NCBI RefSeq assembly: GCF_000785515.1
Contig: NZ_CP009913.1
Location: forward strand, 120,001 to 184,000
DNA: 64,000 nucleotides
Reading direction: 5' to 3'
Source of the DNA: Streptococcus salivarius
Lineage (GTDB): Bacteria; Bacillota; Bacilli; Lactobacillales; Streptococcaceae
Positions 1 to 8,026 of the stretch are shown here, piece after piece. A program made the position numbers and the translations under genes. A model generated the notes under the pieces. That model worked only from the letters and a program-made list of their open reading frames with translations, was not told the DNA's origin and made no database searches. Positions within the stretch are counted from its first letter, which is position 1. Each line of letters begins with the position of its first letter.

Positions 1-123
1 GAGCTGTATTTCGAAAATTCCTGCCGTGCGGAAAAGCCAGATGATTTTTATTTCTGGGTCAATCTGTTAAACTGTGAAATGTTGTATGTTTGGAATATGG
101 GATTGCGGTCTGCGGAAAAATAA
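1..123 (+). CDS. 3' end of an unidentified gene (partial)
   Basis: An open frame runs from the first base of the window to a TAA at 121-123 and gives the last 40 residues of a protein ending in GLRSAEK. It is rich in aromatic residues (FYFWVN, MLYVWNMG). I do not recognise the family. The terminator-like hairpin just downstream supports a real gene end. The start lies outside the window, so size and function cannot be judged. Confidence 0.4.
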   Translation, partial: ELYFENSCRAEKPDDFYFWVNLLNCEMLYVWNMGLRSAEK

Positions 124-148
124 TCGAAACAACTGCACAGCACGCAAA

Positions 149-168
149 AACACGCTTTTTGGCGTGTT
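149..168. terminator. Hairpin between converging genes
   Basis: Arms AACACGC (149-155) and GCGTGTT (162-168) enclose a T-rich loop. It lies between a rightward gene end (123) and a leftward gene remnant (198), so it could terminate transcription from both sides. The T tract is poor on either strand. Confidence 0.4.
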
Positions 169-197
169 CTTGGTTGGGCTATAAATTGATGTGCTGG

Positions 198-802
198 CTA
201 GTTGATAGTTCTGCCTACAATTTCAACTTCTTGTTCATTGAGATGGTTTAGCAAAATCCTAAAGTTGAAATCATCTGCATCGTCAAGTTGGTGTGGTGGT
301 AAAGATTCTGTGCGGTTTCGAAATTTTTGAACTGGCAAGTATATTCGAGGGTTTGCTCGCCACTTAATTTGTGCCGAACTTTGAAGTTTTTATCTTTGAA
401 AATATCTTCGTAATTACAGTCAAAATTCGAAAATCTGCCAAACTCTACAGTGTTGCCAATTTCGAGTTCTAGGTAGGTTCAGCGGTAAACTTCCTGCGCC
501 TTTTCAAAGGCTGGCGTAATGGCTTTGTTTTGAGCATGAGATTTTCCAAGTTCATAGCTGACCCTCAATAACTCACGCAGTCTCCAAACCGACACATCGT
601 GGAAATCTTGGCTGTCCGAATACTGCCGCTCCAAGGTGGGTATTCCACCGACCTGTCGGGCAATTTGTGTGAGAATATTATCTATTTCAGGGTTTTCATT
701 TTCTGAGTTGTATATTTCTTGAATTTGTTCTTCAAGGCTTGGTTGGCTTGGGACTTGCATCTCAGGCTCATGAATTTCACAGTTGTTTTTGAATGTTTCC
801 AT
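198..802 (-). pseudogene. Decayed hypothetical gene (nonsense codon and frameshift)
   Basis: The intact N-terminal part is 107 codons (802 to 479), starts at an ATG with a good AAGGAG site and is acidic and Gln/Glu-rich. The same frame continues past the TGA at 479-481 for about 60 more codons (TYLELEIGNTVEFG and onward). A frameshift near position 300 then leads to a second coherent stretch ending at the TAG at 198. The full protein was therefore probably about 200 residues. No family is recognised. The 107-residue piece could still be made. Confidence 0.5.
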
Positions 803-929
803 CTAATTCTCCTTTACGTTTAATTTTGTGCTCTGATGGTAACTCGTTTAGGCTAAAGAGTCAAGGGCAAAAATAAAAGCCCTAACGGGCTTTTGGTGGG
901 TTATGGTGGTGATTAGGTTATTTGTTGTT

Positions 930-958
930 TTGGACTGCTGGCTGGAGTATGGTATAAT
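930..958 (+). promoter_or_regulatory. Promoter of rlmB
   Basis: TTGGAC (930-935) and TATAAT (953-958) are 17 bp apart, and the -10 is extended by TGG. The rlmB ATG lies only 7 bases after the -10, so the transcript would begin at or within a base or two of the start codon. No Shine-Dalgarno sequence is present. Confidence 0.7.
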
Positions 959-964
959 TAGCTT

Positions 965-1708
965 ATGAAAACAACTAAAGAATTAAGTCTAGACATTGTT
1001 TATGGTGTGCATGCCGTAACAGAGAGTCTGGAAGCAAATACTGGTAATAAACTCTATATTCAAGATGATCTTCGAGGGAAAAATGTTGATGCCATTAAGG
1101 CTTTGGCAGCTGAAAAGAAGGTTTCCATCTCTTGGACACCTAAGAAAACCTTGTCTGATATGACAGGTGGAGCTGTGCATCAAGGTTTTGTTCTTCGTGT
1201 GTCAGAGTTCGCTTATTCTGAGCTCTCAGTTATTATGGATAAGGCTGAACAAGAGGAGAATCCTCTAGTCCTCATTTTAGATGGACTCAACGATCCTCAT
1301 AACTTTGGTTCTATCCTACGTACAGCTGATGCTACTCAGGTGACAGGAGTTATTATTCCTAAGCATCGTGCTGTGGGGGTAACACCTGTCGTTGCCAAGA
1401 CATCAACAGGGGCTGTGGAGCATATTCCCATTGCCCGAGTGACCAATCTTAGCCAAACTCTTGATAAACTTAAAGAAGCAGGCTTCTGGGTATTTGGAAC
1501 AGATATGGATGGCACCCCATCTCATAAATGGAACACAGCTGGAAAGGTTGCCCTTATCATTGGTAATGAAGGTAAGGGAATCTCTGCTAACATCAAGAAG
1601 CAAGTGGATGAGATGATTACTATTCCTATGAGTGGTCATGTGCAGAGCCTTAATGCCAGTGTGGCAGCTGCAGTTCTCATGTATGAAGTTTATCGAAACC
1701 GATTGTAA
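965..1708 (+). CDS. rlmB: 23S rRNA 2'-O-methyltransferase, TrmH/SpoU family (RlmB)
   Basis: A 247-residue SPOUT-class methyltransferase that uses S-adenosylmethionine to methylate a ribose, predicted on G2251-equivalent of 23S rRNA. The N-terminal substrate-binding region begins IVYGVHAVTE. The SpoU motifs follow: LDGLNDPHNFGSILRTADA near residues 100-118, IIGNEGKG near 195, and IPMSGHVQSLNASVAA near 217, which form the knotted cofactor site. The length is normal for streptococci. This start is chosen because the first residues match the family and no earlier start exists after the promoter; the mRNA would be leaderless. It is followed two bases later by yacP, and the rlmB-yacP-degV order is usual in streptococci. 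Confidence 0.93.
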   Translation: MKTTKELSLDIVYGVHAVTESLEANTGNKLYIQDDLRGKNVDAIKALAAEKKVSISWTPKKTLSDMTGGAVHQGFVLRVSEFAYSELSVIMDKAEQEENPLVLILDGLNDPHNFGSILRTADATQVTGVIIPKHRAVGVTPVVAKTSTGAVEHIPIARVTNLSQTLDKLKEAGFWVFGTDMDGTPSHKWNTAGKVALIIGNEGKGISANIKKQVDEMITIPMSGHVQSLNASVAAAVLMYEVYRNRL

Positions 1709-1710
1709 CT

Positions 1711-2226
1711 ATGAAAAAAAGAATACTTCTGGTTGATGGTTATAATATGATTGCCTTTTGGCAAGAAACCCGTCAACTCTTTAAGACCAATCAGCTTGAT
1801 GAAGCTCGTGAAACCTTGCTTCGTAAGCTCAATCATTATGCTAACTTTGAACATATTGATATTATCTGTGTGTTTGATGCCCAGTTTGTTCCAGGGAGTC
1901 GTCAACGTTATGATCAATATCGTATCAGTGTTATTTTTACTGAGGAAGATGAGACAGCAGATAGCTATATTGAGCGCGCAGCGGCTGAGATGAATACTGT
2001 TCAAAATCTAGTTGAAGTAGCAACTAGTGACTTAAATGAACAGTGGGCTATCTTTTCACAAGGGGCTTTACGTGTTTCGGCGCGTGAGTTGGAAGAGCGT
2101 GTCAATACTGTTAAGTCTGACTTAGACAAGATGTCGGCACATATTGACTTAAAGACACCAAAACTACGTCCATGGGACGATGCGCAATTAGGGAAATTAC
2201 AGGACCTTTTAAATGAAATAGAATAG
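1711..2226 (+). CDS. yacP: YacP-type NYN-domain ribonuclease
   Basis: A 171-residue NYN-domain protein (PIN-like nuclease fold). The opening strand [12 protein letters not shown] supplies the first catalytic Asp and the conserved Asn. VFDAQ near residue 50 and [11 protein letters not shown] near residue 80 supply the other acidic residues. In Bacillus the homologue Rae1/YacP cleaves mRNA at the ribosome; that function is inferred here. It begins 2 bases after rlmB stops and is followed 8 bases later by degV, so the three are probably co-transcribed from the rlmB promoter. Confidence 0.85.
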   Translation: MKKRILLVDGYNMIAFWQETRQLFKTNQLDEARETLLRKLNHYANFEHIDIICVFDAQFVPGSRQRYDQYRISVIFTEEDETADSYIERAAAEMNTVQNLVEVATSDLNEQWAIFSQGALRVSARELEERVNTVKSDLDKMSAHIDLKTPKLRPWDDAQLGKLQDLLNEIE

Positions 2227-2234
2227 AGGGATAT

Positions 2235-3095
2235 ATGACATTTAACATTTTGACAGATTCCACAGCAGATCTAGATGAAAAATGGGCTCAGGAGAATAAG
2301 GTAGAGCTCGTTGGTTTGACCATTACGCTTGATGATATTGCCTATGAGACCGTTGGCCCTAACCGTTTAACGAGTGACCGTCTCTTAGAACGTATGCAAG
2401 AAGGCAGTCAGCCAACCACAAGCCAGGTGAATGTTGGTCAATTTGAAGAGGTTTTTCGTCGTCATGCCAAAAATGGTGATGCTCTTCTCTATATTGCCTT
2501 CTCATCAGTGCTTTCAGGTACTTATCAAAGTGCTGTTATAGCGCGTGACATGATTTTGGATGAATACCCAGAAGCTGTCATTGAGATTGTAGATACCCTG
2601 GCGGCAGCAGGTGGGGAAGGTTATCTCTCTATCTTGGCGGCAGAAGCTCGTGATCAAGGTAAGAGCTTGTCTGAAACGAAAGCCATGATTGAGGACATTC
2701 TGCCACGTTTACGGACCTATTTCTTAGTTGATGATCTCTACCATCTCATGCGTGGGGGTCGCCTTTCTAAGAGCTCAGCCATTATTGGTAGTTTGATTAA
2801 TATCAAGCCTCTTCTTTGGCTGGACGCTTCAGGTAAGTTGGTTCCTCTGGCCAAAATCCGTGGACGTAAAAAAGCCATTAAAGAAATGGTCCTACAAGCT
2901 ACCCAGGATATTGGACATAGCACAGCAATTGTCGCTTATGCCAATGATATTGAAGCAGCGAAGAATCTAAAAGAACAATTATTAGCAGTTGACGGCATTG
3001 AGCAAGTGCTTATTATGCCACTTGGACCAGTCATCTCTACCCACGTCGGACCAGATACCTTAGCTGTCTTTACGATTGGTAAAGAAGCTAGATAG
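2235..3095 (+). CDS. DegV family fatty-acid-binding protein
   Basis: A 286-residue DegV protein. The family binds a fatty acid in a cleft and serves the FakA/FakB fatty-acid kinase as substrate carrier. Visible signatures are DSTADL at residues 8-13, SQVNVGQF near 62, [11 protein letters not shown] near 90 and [12 protein letters not shown] near 170, all in their usual places, and the length is typical. The start has a GAGGGATAT site. It is last in the rlmB-yacP-degV operon and is followed by a strong terminator. Which lipid it binds cannot be told from the sequence. Confidence 0.88.
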   Translation: MTFNILTDSTADLDEKWAQENKVELVGLTITLDDIAYETVGPNRLTSDRLLERMQEGSQPTTSQVNVGQFEEVFRRHAKNGDALLYIAFSSVLSGTYQSAVIARDMILDEYPEAVIEIVDTLAAAGGEGYLSILAAEARDQGKSLSETKAMIEDILPRLRTYFLVDDLYHLMRGGRLSKSSAIIGSLINIKPLLWLDASGKLVPLAKIRGRKKAIKEMVLQATQDIGHSTAIVAYANDIEAAKNLKEQLLAVDGIEQVLIMPLGPVISTHVGPDTLAVFTIGKEAR

Positions 3096-3103
3096 AAATA
3101 GTG

Positions 3104-3131
3104 TCAGATAGGATTTCCTATCTGATTTTTT
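3104..3131 (+). terminator. Terminator after degV
   Basis: TCAGATAGG (3104-3112) and CCTATCTGA (3117-3125) form a perfect 9-bp stem followed by a run of T. It ends the rlmB-yacP-degV operon. Confidence 0.85.
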
Positions 3132-3194
3132 GTTTTCTGAAATGATAGATTAATAGAATATAAAAAGATAATCCATACAAAATGAATGATATAT

Positions 3195-3222
3195 TTGACA
3201 TAGTGTAAAATAATGCTATAAT
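3195..3222 (+). promoter_or_regulatory. Promoter of the membrane protein/XRE pair
   Basis: TTGACA (3195-3200) and TATAAT (3217-3222) lie 16 bp apart. The -10 overlaps an upstream in-frame ATG at 3221, which rules that ATG out as the start of the downstream gene. Confidence 0.75.
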
Positions 3223-3247
3223 GAATCTAGAAAATGGAGGAAACAAA

Positions 3248-3718
3248 ATGAAAAAGTCAAAGAAAAAAGTAGCTAGCACGATGGATGAACGTGCTCAGTT
3301 GATCAGCGGAGAATCTTCTGCTAGAGGTTATTGGGTAGCCATGCTTGGTATATTTGTAACGATTATGGTTGCTAGCAAGACACACTCCGTCGAATTAGTG
3401 CAGTCACTATTAATCATCACTTTCTTTGGTTCTATGTGCCTAGTATTAGTTCACAGCGTATCACGTAATGGGCATCCATGGTTGCTAGACAAAAAACTTG
3501 AAAAGAAGATGCTCATATTATCCTGGGTAATGTGTTTTTTGGGAATTTTTATATCGCTAATGGGCCTCTTAAGTCTATTTCAGTCGTTTAAGATAGGGAA
3601 GAATCTTATGAGTAGTGTGGCATTTTTGACATTGGGTTTGACCCTTATTTGCGATTGCTGGGTTATTATTAACAGAATCAAGAAGAACCGTTTGGAAGAA
3701 CTAGAAGACGAAGAATAG
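3248..3718 (+). CDS. Small four-helix membrane protein of unknown function
   Basis: A 156-residue protein with a lysine-rich start, four predicted hydrophobic segments (about residues 26-45, 50-70, 85-110 and 118-138) and an acidic tail ending LEELEDEE. The start at 3248 is chosen because GGAGG stands at 3236-3240 and the promoter overlaps the earlier ATG. A small XRE regulator follows 9 bases later. This is the common two-gene layout in which the regulator controls its own operon. No catalytic motif is visible. A very similar layout recurs at 46339-47133, on the far side of the inserted elements. Confidence 0.7.
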   Translation: MKKSKKKVASTMDERAQLISGESSARGYWVAMLGIFVTIMVASKTHSVELVQSLLIITFFGSMCLVLVHSVSRNGHPWLLDKKLEKKMLILSWVMCFLGIFISLMGLLSLFQSFKIGKNLMSSVAFLTLGLTLICDCWVIINRIKKNRLEELEDEE

Positions 3719-3727
3719 GATTTTTGA

Positions 3728-3928
3728 ATGAAAAATTTAAAAATGAAGTCAGCTCGTGTAGCAAAGGATCTCACTCAACAAGGTTTGGCAGATGCTATAG
3801 GAGTTTCTCGTCAGACCATCTCAGCTATTGAAAAAGGTGATTATAACCCTACTATAAATCTGTGTATTGCTATCTGCAAAACTCTGGACAAAACTTTAGA
3901 CCAGCTTTTTTGGGAATCTGAGGATTAG
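3728..3928 (+). CDS. XRE-family transcriptional regulator (66 residues)
   Basis: A minimal Cro/CI-type helix-turn-helix protein. The recognition region runs LTQQGLADAIGVSRQTISAIEKGDYNPTI in two helices (residues 14-42), and the tail LDKTLDQLFW is typical of the short YozG/Xre subfamily. It has no effector domain and is co-transcribed with the upstream membrane protein, whose expression it probably controls. The mature start is the ATG at 3728 with AGGA about 8 bases upstream. Confidence 0.85.
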   Translation: MKNLKMKSARVAKDLTQQGLADAIGVSRQTISAIEKGDYNPTINLCIAICKTLDKTLDQLFWESED

Positions 3929-4020
3929 TTTGTATCGCTTTAGAGGTTATTTAGGCATGATTTCTAGTCTTACGCTTTATAAAATTAGAGACTAAAAAAA
4001 TACAAAAAATAAAAGAAAAA

Positions 4021-4056
4021 CACCTCCAAATGACTTGCCTTGGACGTGTTTTTTTG
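4021..4056 (+). terminator. Terminator before the rplM leader
   Basis: CACCTCCAA (4021-4029) pairs with TTGGACGTG (4040-4048) with one internal mismatch. A run of A precedes it and a run of T follows. It isolates the XRE operon from the ribosomal-protein operon. Confidence 0.7.
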
Positions 4057-4080
4057 ATATTATGTTAAACGGTATTGTTT

Positions 4081-4165
4081 ACCCCATTTGAAAGGCCCCG
4101 GAACCTTCCAAATACTTTTCGATGGGAAGGAACACCCATCACTCGTAAACAAAAATCGAACTATA
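4081..4165 (+). ncRNA. L13 ribosomal-protein leader (autoregulatory mRNA element)
   Basis: The 5' leader of rplM-rpsI folds into two hairpins. ATTTGAAAGG pairs with CCTTCCAAAT (4086-4113), and GATGGG (4121-4126) pairs with CCCATC (4135-4140) around AAGGAACA. A conserved-looking ACTCGTAAAC stretch follows, just before the rplM start region. Firmicutes carry a known L13 leader at this position that lets L13 repress its own operon. I assign it by position and shape, not by a covariance-model score. Confidence 0.6.
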
Positions 4166-4178
4166 TATAGGAGAAATC

Positions 4179-4625
4179 ATGAACAAAACAACATTTATGG
4201 CTAAACCAGGCCAAGTTGAACGTAAATGGTATGTCGTTGACGCAACTGATGTGCCACTTGGACGTCTTTCTGCAGTAGTTGCTAGCGTACTTCGCGGAAA
4301 AAACAAACCAACTTTCACACCACACACTGATACAGGTGACTTCGTAATCGTTATCAATGCTGAAAAAGTTAAATTGACTGGTAAAAAAGCAACTGATAAG
4401 ATCTACTACACTCACTCAATGTACCCAGGTGGATTGAAACAAATCTCAGCAGGTGAACTTCGTTCTAAAAATGCTGTTCGTTTGATCGAAAAATCAGTTA
4501 AAGGTATGCTTCCACACAACACTCTTGGACGCGCACAAGGTATGAAATTGAAAGTCTTCGTTGGCGGTGAGCACACTCACGCTGCACAACAACCAGAAGT
4601 ACTTGATATCTCAGGACTTATCTAA
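4179..4625 (+). CDS. rplM: 50S ribosomal protein L13
   Basis: A 148-residue L13, normal bacterial length, with the expected [24 protein letters not shown] opening, the [14 protein letters not shown] segment near residue 30 and the signature [13 protein letters not shown] near residues 109-121. It is an early-assembling component of the large subunit. It is co-transcribed with rpsI, 27 bases downstream. The ATG is preceded by AGGAGAA. Codon use is highly biased, as in other highly expressed streptococcal genes. Confidence 0.97.
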   Translation: MNKTTFMAKPGQVERKWYVVDATDVPLGRLSAVVASVLRGKNKPTFTPHTDTGDFVIVINAEKVKLTGKKATDKIYYTHSMYPGGLKQISAGELRSKNAVRLIEKSVKGMLPHNTLGRAQGMKLKVFVGGEHTHAAQQPEVLDISGLI

Positions 4626-4652
4626 TTCTAAGAGGAAAGGAGCACTAATATA

Positions 4653-5045
4653 ATGGCACAAGCACAATATGCAGGTACAGGACGCCGTAAAAACGCCGTT
4701 GCACGCGTACGTTTGGTTCCAGGTACTGGTAAAATCACAGTTAACAAAAAAGATGTAGAAGAATACATCCCACACGCAGACCTTCGTCTCGTTATCAACC
4801 AACCTTTTGCAGTTACTTCAACTGAAGGTTCATACGACGTACACGTTAACGTTGTAGGTGGTGGATACGCTGGTCAATCAGGTGCGATCCGTCACGGTAT
4901 CGCTCGTGCACTTCTTCAAGTAGATCCAGACTTCCGCGATTCATTGAAACGCGCTGGACTTCTTACTCGTGATACACGTATGGTTGAACGTAAGAAACCA
5001 GGTCTTAAGAAAGCTCGTAAAGCTTCACAATTCTCAAAACGTTAA
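4653..5045 (+). CDS. rpsI: 30S ribosomal protein S9 (ICE integration target)
   Basis: A 130-residue S9 of normal length, ending in [12 protein letters not shown], the basic tail that reaches the P-site tRNA. The body shows [14 protein letters not shown] near residue 8 and [19 protein letters not shown] near residue 69. The last 50 bases are the integration site of the downstream mobile element. The 3' end now in the gene came from the element or from a recombined att site, because the chromosomal version lies at 46096-46147 with different silent bases. The encoded protein is unchanged. Confidence 0.97.
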   Translation: MAQAQYAGTGRRKNAVARVRLVPGTGKITVNKKDVEEYIPHADLRLVINQPFAVTSTEGSYDVHVNVVGGGYAGQSGAIRHGIARALLQVDPDFRDSLKRAGLLTRDTRMVERKKPGLKKARKASQFSKR

Positions 5046-5046
5046 T
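4995..5046 (+). other. attL of the ICE (3' end of rpsI)
   Basis: This 52-bp segment, AAACCAGG through GTTAAT, recurs at 40888-40939 and 46096-46147. The three copies share the block AAGAAAGCTCGTAAAGC and the block TTCTCAAAACGTTAAT, differ elsewhere only at silent positions, and end at the rpsI stop. An integrase gene starts just inside. ICEs of the ICESt3 type and relatives are known to use rpsI. Confidence 0.85.
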
Positions 5047-5070
5047 TATCCGCGATATATCAACGTTTCA

Positions 5071-5106
5071 AGACATTCAAGATTTTTATCTTGGGTGTCT
5101 TTTTTT
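5071..5106 (+). terminator. Terminator of rpsI supplied by the element
   Basis: AGACATTCAAGAT pairs with ATCTTGGGTGTCT and is followed by seven T. An equivalent hairpin with small differences follows the middle att site (40964), but the sequence after attR is unrelated. The hairpin therefore belongs to the element and replaces the rpsI terminator displaced by integration. It could also end leftward int transcription. Confidence 0.8.
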
Positions 5107-5154
5107 GTCCAAAAATCAAAAGTTTCCACCAAAATTTCCACCATATTCCCACCA

Positions 5155-6373
5155 TTACTTTTTGAGGTGCCTGTAAGCAGTCTCTCCAGCTGTCTGTGAA
5201 ACAGTGCTAGTGGTATTGATATAAGTTTTTGTGATTGACTGGTCACTATGAGTTAATGCCTCAGATATTTCTTCTAGTGAACGTCCTGCTTTTTTGGCTA
5301 GTGTTGCCCCAGTATGTCTAAGTTTATGTGGTGTAGCAGGTGCTAGTTCTGGATGCCGTCTTTTAATAGAGTTCATCCGATAATTGAGGTAGTCAATATG
5401 CAAGACAATGTTTATATTATTTTGTCTATCATTATAGGTAAATACAAACTGATTATTTGTTTGCTTGATACCAAACTGTTTTAGTTCTTCCCGCTGTAAG
5501 ACTTTCCATTTTTGCAATAGTTCCATCAATTCAGTAGGAGCATTGAATAATGTTCGTTTGCCTCCCTTTGTCGCTTTTACATTTCCGAAACGGTCTAATG
5601 CATTTTCGATTAGTATTTCGTTGTTTTTGAAATTGATATGTTTCCATTGAAGTGCATAAGATTCAGACTTTCTATCGGAGAGAAAGAATGTTGTATAGAA
5701 TAGGACATAATCTTTAAATTCTAGTAATCCTTTTTCTAAATCATCGTCAAAGGCTTGCAGCCAAAAACGTAATTCGTCTTCATCTAACGCTAAATCTTCT
5801 TCACGCTTATTCTCTTTTAGGATTTGCTTTTTAGTTGCTTTAATACGACTAATCGTTTTGTGTAGTCGATTGACTGGGATGTATTCCAGTTCTTCCGCCC
5901 AGTCAAAAACTGAGTTAATGTAACCACGGAGAGCCTTGAAATTTGCATAACTATTTGCTTTTGGTGTCAGTAATGACAATACTAATTGTTTGTTTTCGTT
6001 AAGATAACTCAAGGAGTATTTACCTAGAATGGGTAAAATATGTAGTCTAAAGAGATTTTCGGTTTGGAAGATTGTTGCAGCTGTAGGAGGTTTATTCGTA
6101 TTAGTTGTTTGCCCAGCTTTATAGGGTTCGAGCCAAACCTCTTTATAGAAATCAGAAAAAAAGTATGTCCTCTTTCTTGAGAGGCTGTCGAAAGTGTTTG
6201 TTGTGCCTTGCTTTTTCAATATCAACTGATAGCTTTAATTCTGCTTCTTTCGCCTCACGTCTAGTCTTAAATCGTTTCTCATATAGCTTACCTAGTCCCA
6301 GTTTTGATTGGGTATCTTCTGGAATATAAACTCTAAGCTGATAGGTGCCATTTTTAGTTTTCTTTATTGACAT
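5155..6373 (-). CDS. int: Tyrosine recombinase (ICE integrase), interrupted by a 1-base shift
   Basis: This enzyme carries out site-specific integration into, and excision from, rpsI. The reading starts at 6373 (SD AAAGGAA) and runs 73 codons through an Arm-type DNA-binding N-terminus (MSIKKTKNGTYQLRVYIP). It hits a stop after the T7 run at 6156-6162. Removing one base from that run joins KKEDILF to SDFYKEVW and restores a 405-residue integrase. The catalytic set is present in the second part: Arg in SDRKSESYAL, HKLRHTGATLA with His-X-X-Arg, His in LTHSDQ, and Tyr in KTYINT. The start of the C-terminal frame alone (6225) would lack the arm domain. It is either inactivated, expressed by frameshifting, or a sequencing error. 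Confidence 0.85.
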
Positions 6374-6385
6374 CGGTGTTCCTTT

Positions 6386-6658
6386 CTAGGCAGAGATTTC
6401 AAGTCTTGCCATCCAATGATTGACGCTTTCCTTATTGAATCGTATGGATTTACCGATTTTGATATATGGCAGTCCCATTGAAATCCACAGGTCAAGAGTG
6501 TTATTGGAAATTCCTAGATAACCACAGGTTTGTTTTTTGTTCAGAAATGGAGTGTCTAATCCCATATCTTCTTTGAAATGATGAATCTCATCTTTGATAA
6601 GAGTTGCAATCATTTTTTGAATTTCTTGTGTCTGTTCTTCTGGTAGTTGTACTAACAT
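6386..6658 (-). CDS. xis: Excisionase-like DNA-binding protein
   Basis: A 90-residue protein with a MerR/HTH_17-type fold near residues 38-85: FLNKKQTCGYLGISNNTL, then MGLPYIKIGKSIRF and WMARLE. This pattern is typical of recombination directionality factors. It ends 12 bases before int starts and shares its direction, so the two are likely co-transcribed with the end of the transfer operon. The SD is GGAAGGAG. Its role in excision is inferred from family and position. Confidence 0.8.
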   Translation of the reverse strand: MLVQLPEEQTQEIQKMIATLIKDEIHHFKEDMGLDTPFLNKKQTCGYLGISNNTLDLWISMGLPYIKIGKSIRFNKESVNHWMARLEISA

Positions 6659-6671
6659 TATTATCTCCTTC

Positions 6672-7784
6672 CTAATGTCCTAAAACATATGTAAATTGTT
6701 TGGCAGTTTCTGCATCAAAAGTGCGGTAGCTAACGACTCCTAGTCCTTTGACGTTTGATTCAGAGATAAGAATGGAGCCATCTGATTTGACTTGTTCCAC
6801 AAAGGCAATGTGACCATAGGTTGGATCTGCTCCAGCTTGTCCTGGGCTAAAAGATAGTGCGGAGTGTTCAGTAGGGGTATGAGTTGTTTGATAACCTGGG
6901 GCATTCATCCATTGACCACCATTTCCCATATACTCTCCAAAGCTAACACCGACCTCTTTTCCTCGGTTATAGACAAACCAGGTACATTGTCCCCAAGGAT
7001 AAGACAGTCCTATATAGCTTGAGGTATTGATTTCTTTGGTGAGGCTATAGCCTTGTGGGACATCCCCAGTTGTGACACCGCCTCCGTCTCTCGTTTTTCC
7101 TGTCGTTTGTTCAGGGGCTTTTGGTGTACCTCCATGCTCATCGATATAAGTATCGAGTTTTTGCATGGTTTCAGCACGCCTTTTTCCTGAGCCAGAGGTA
7201 TCGGTGAAGTAGACCCCACCATCTGTTGACGTGTTGAGGGAACCACTCGCAAATTTTTGCGCTTTGTCATCTTGGACTTTGAAGGTTTCATTTTTATTGC
7301 CAATGATGGTCTGATTGGTGAGTCCAACAACGGCCACTTCATCGTTAAAATTATTGGCGTTTTCTGGATTAGAGTCAAATGCTCCAAAACCAAACATGTT
7401 GGAACCAGGATTTGTCGCAACTCCAGCTGTTCCAAGTGAGCTTTCATTTAAGGCAATCGCTACAATGGCACGAACATCTAGATTAGACTTAGCCTCCCAA
7501 TCTAGGAGCTTTTTCCCATTGATGCGTTTCTTGTCATAGGAGATGCCTAAAGTATCTAAAAAGCCGTCTAATTGCTCTGCTTTAATACCATAGCGATGGA
7601 CGAGTAAATTATGGGTATAGGGGTCTCCATTTGACCAGTGGTCTGTGTAGGTTGCGCCATTTAGTGATTGAGAAGAGCCACCAGTGCTACCTCCTCCGAC
7701 GGCTCCCATAATGATGATAATGATAAAAACAGGAAAAAAGAGAGGAAGAAGGCTAGATAATAGATACCATTTTAGTTTTTTCAT
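6672..7784 (-). CDS. Conjugation cell-wall hydrolase (glucosaminidase-like plus CHAP), VirB1-like
   Basis: A 370-residue membrane-anchored muralytic protein that would open the peptidoglycan for the transfer channel. A single N-terminal membrane segment (about residues 8-30) is followed by a lysozyme/glucosaminidase-like region with IVAIALNESSLG near residue 107. A linker follows, then a C-terminal CHAP domain with the catalytic Cys in PWGQCTWFVY and His in TYGHIAFVEQV, and ISESN completing the triad. It corresponds by position to Orf14 of Tn916, which has an NlpC/P60 domain instead of CHAP. It lies last in the transfer block, upstream of xis. Confidence 0.88.
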   Translation of the reverse strand: MKKLKWYLLSSLLPLFFPVFIIIIIMGAVGGGSTGGSSQSLNGATYTDHWSNGDPYTHNLLVHRYGIKAEQLDGFLDTLGISYDKKRINGKKLLDWEAKSNLDVRAIVAIALNESSLGTAGVATNPGSNMFGFGAFDSNPENANNFNDEVAVVGLTNQTIIGNKNETFKVQDDKAQKFASGSLNTSTDGGVYFTDTSGSGKRRAETMQKLDTYIDEHGGTPKAPEQTTGKTRDGGGVTTGDVPQGYSLTKEINTSSYIGLSYPWGQCTWFVYNRGKEVGVSFGEYMGNGGQWMNAPGYQTTHTPTEHSALSFSPGQAGADPTYGHIAFVEQVKSDGSILISESNVKGLGVVSYRTFDAETAKQFTYVLGH

Positions 7785-7800
7785 CGACTCTCCTTTCTAC

Positions 7801-8025
7801 TTAATGTCTGATATAAGCTGTAAATAGAACAGTCCCAAAGCGCCATTTAGCGTCTAAGACGACGGAATGAGCTTTCGTTTGTGCAATGATCTGGTCTTTG
7901 TCTTTTTCTGAGACTGGAAATAAAAGAAGGAAATCGACGGAGCGTTTCCCTTCTTGGTAGGCCTTAAAAAGTGTCTCTTCAAGCATTCTTGGAAAGGCTG
8001 TTCTTGAGCGTATTTTAGTATTCAT
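7801..8025 (-). CDS. Small ICE protein of unknown function (74 residues)
   Basis: A 74-residue basic protein (RSRTAFPRMLEETLFKAYQ, then DFLLLFPVSEKDKDQI) without membrane segment or recognisable domain. It sits between the VirB6-like and VirB1-like genes with 1- and 16-base gaps, so it belongs to the transfer operon. A good SD (GGAGA) precedes the ATG. Small genes at this position are common in ICESt3-type elements. Confidence 0.65.
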   Translation of the reverse strand: MNTKIRSRTAFPRMLEETLFKAYQEGKRSVDFLLLFPVSEKDKDQIIAQTKAHSVVLDAKWRFGTVLFTAYIRH

Positions 8026-8026
8026 T

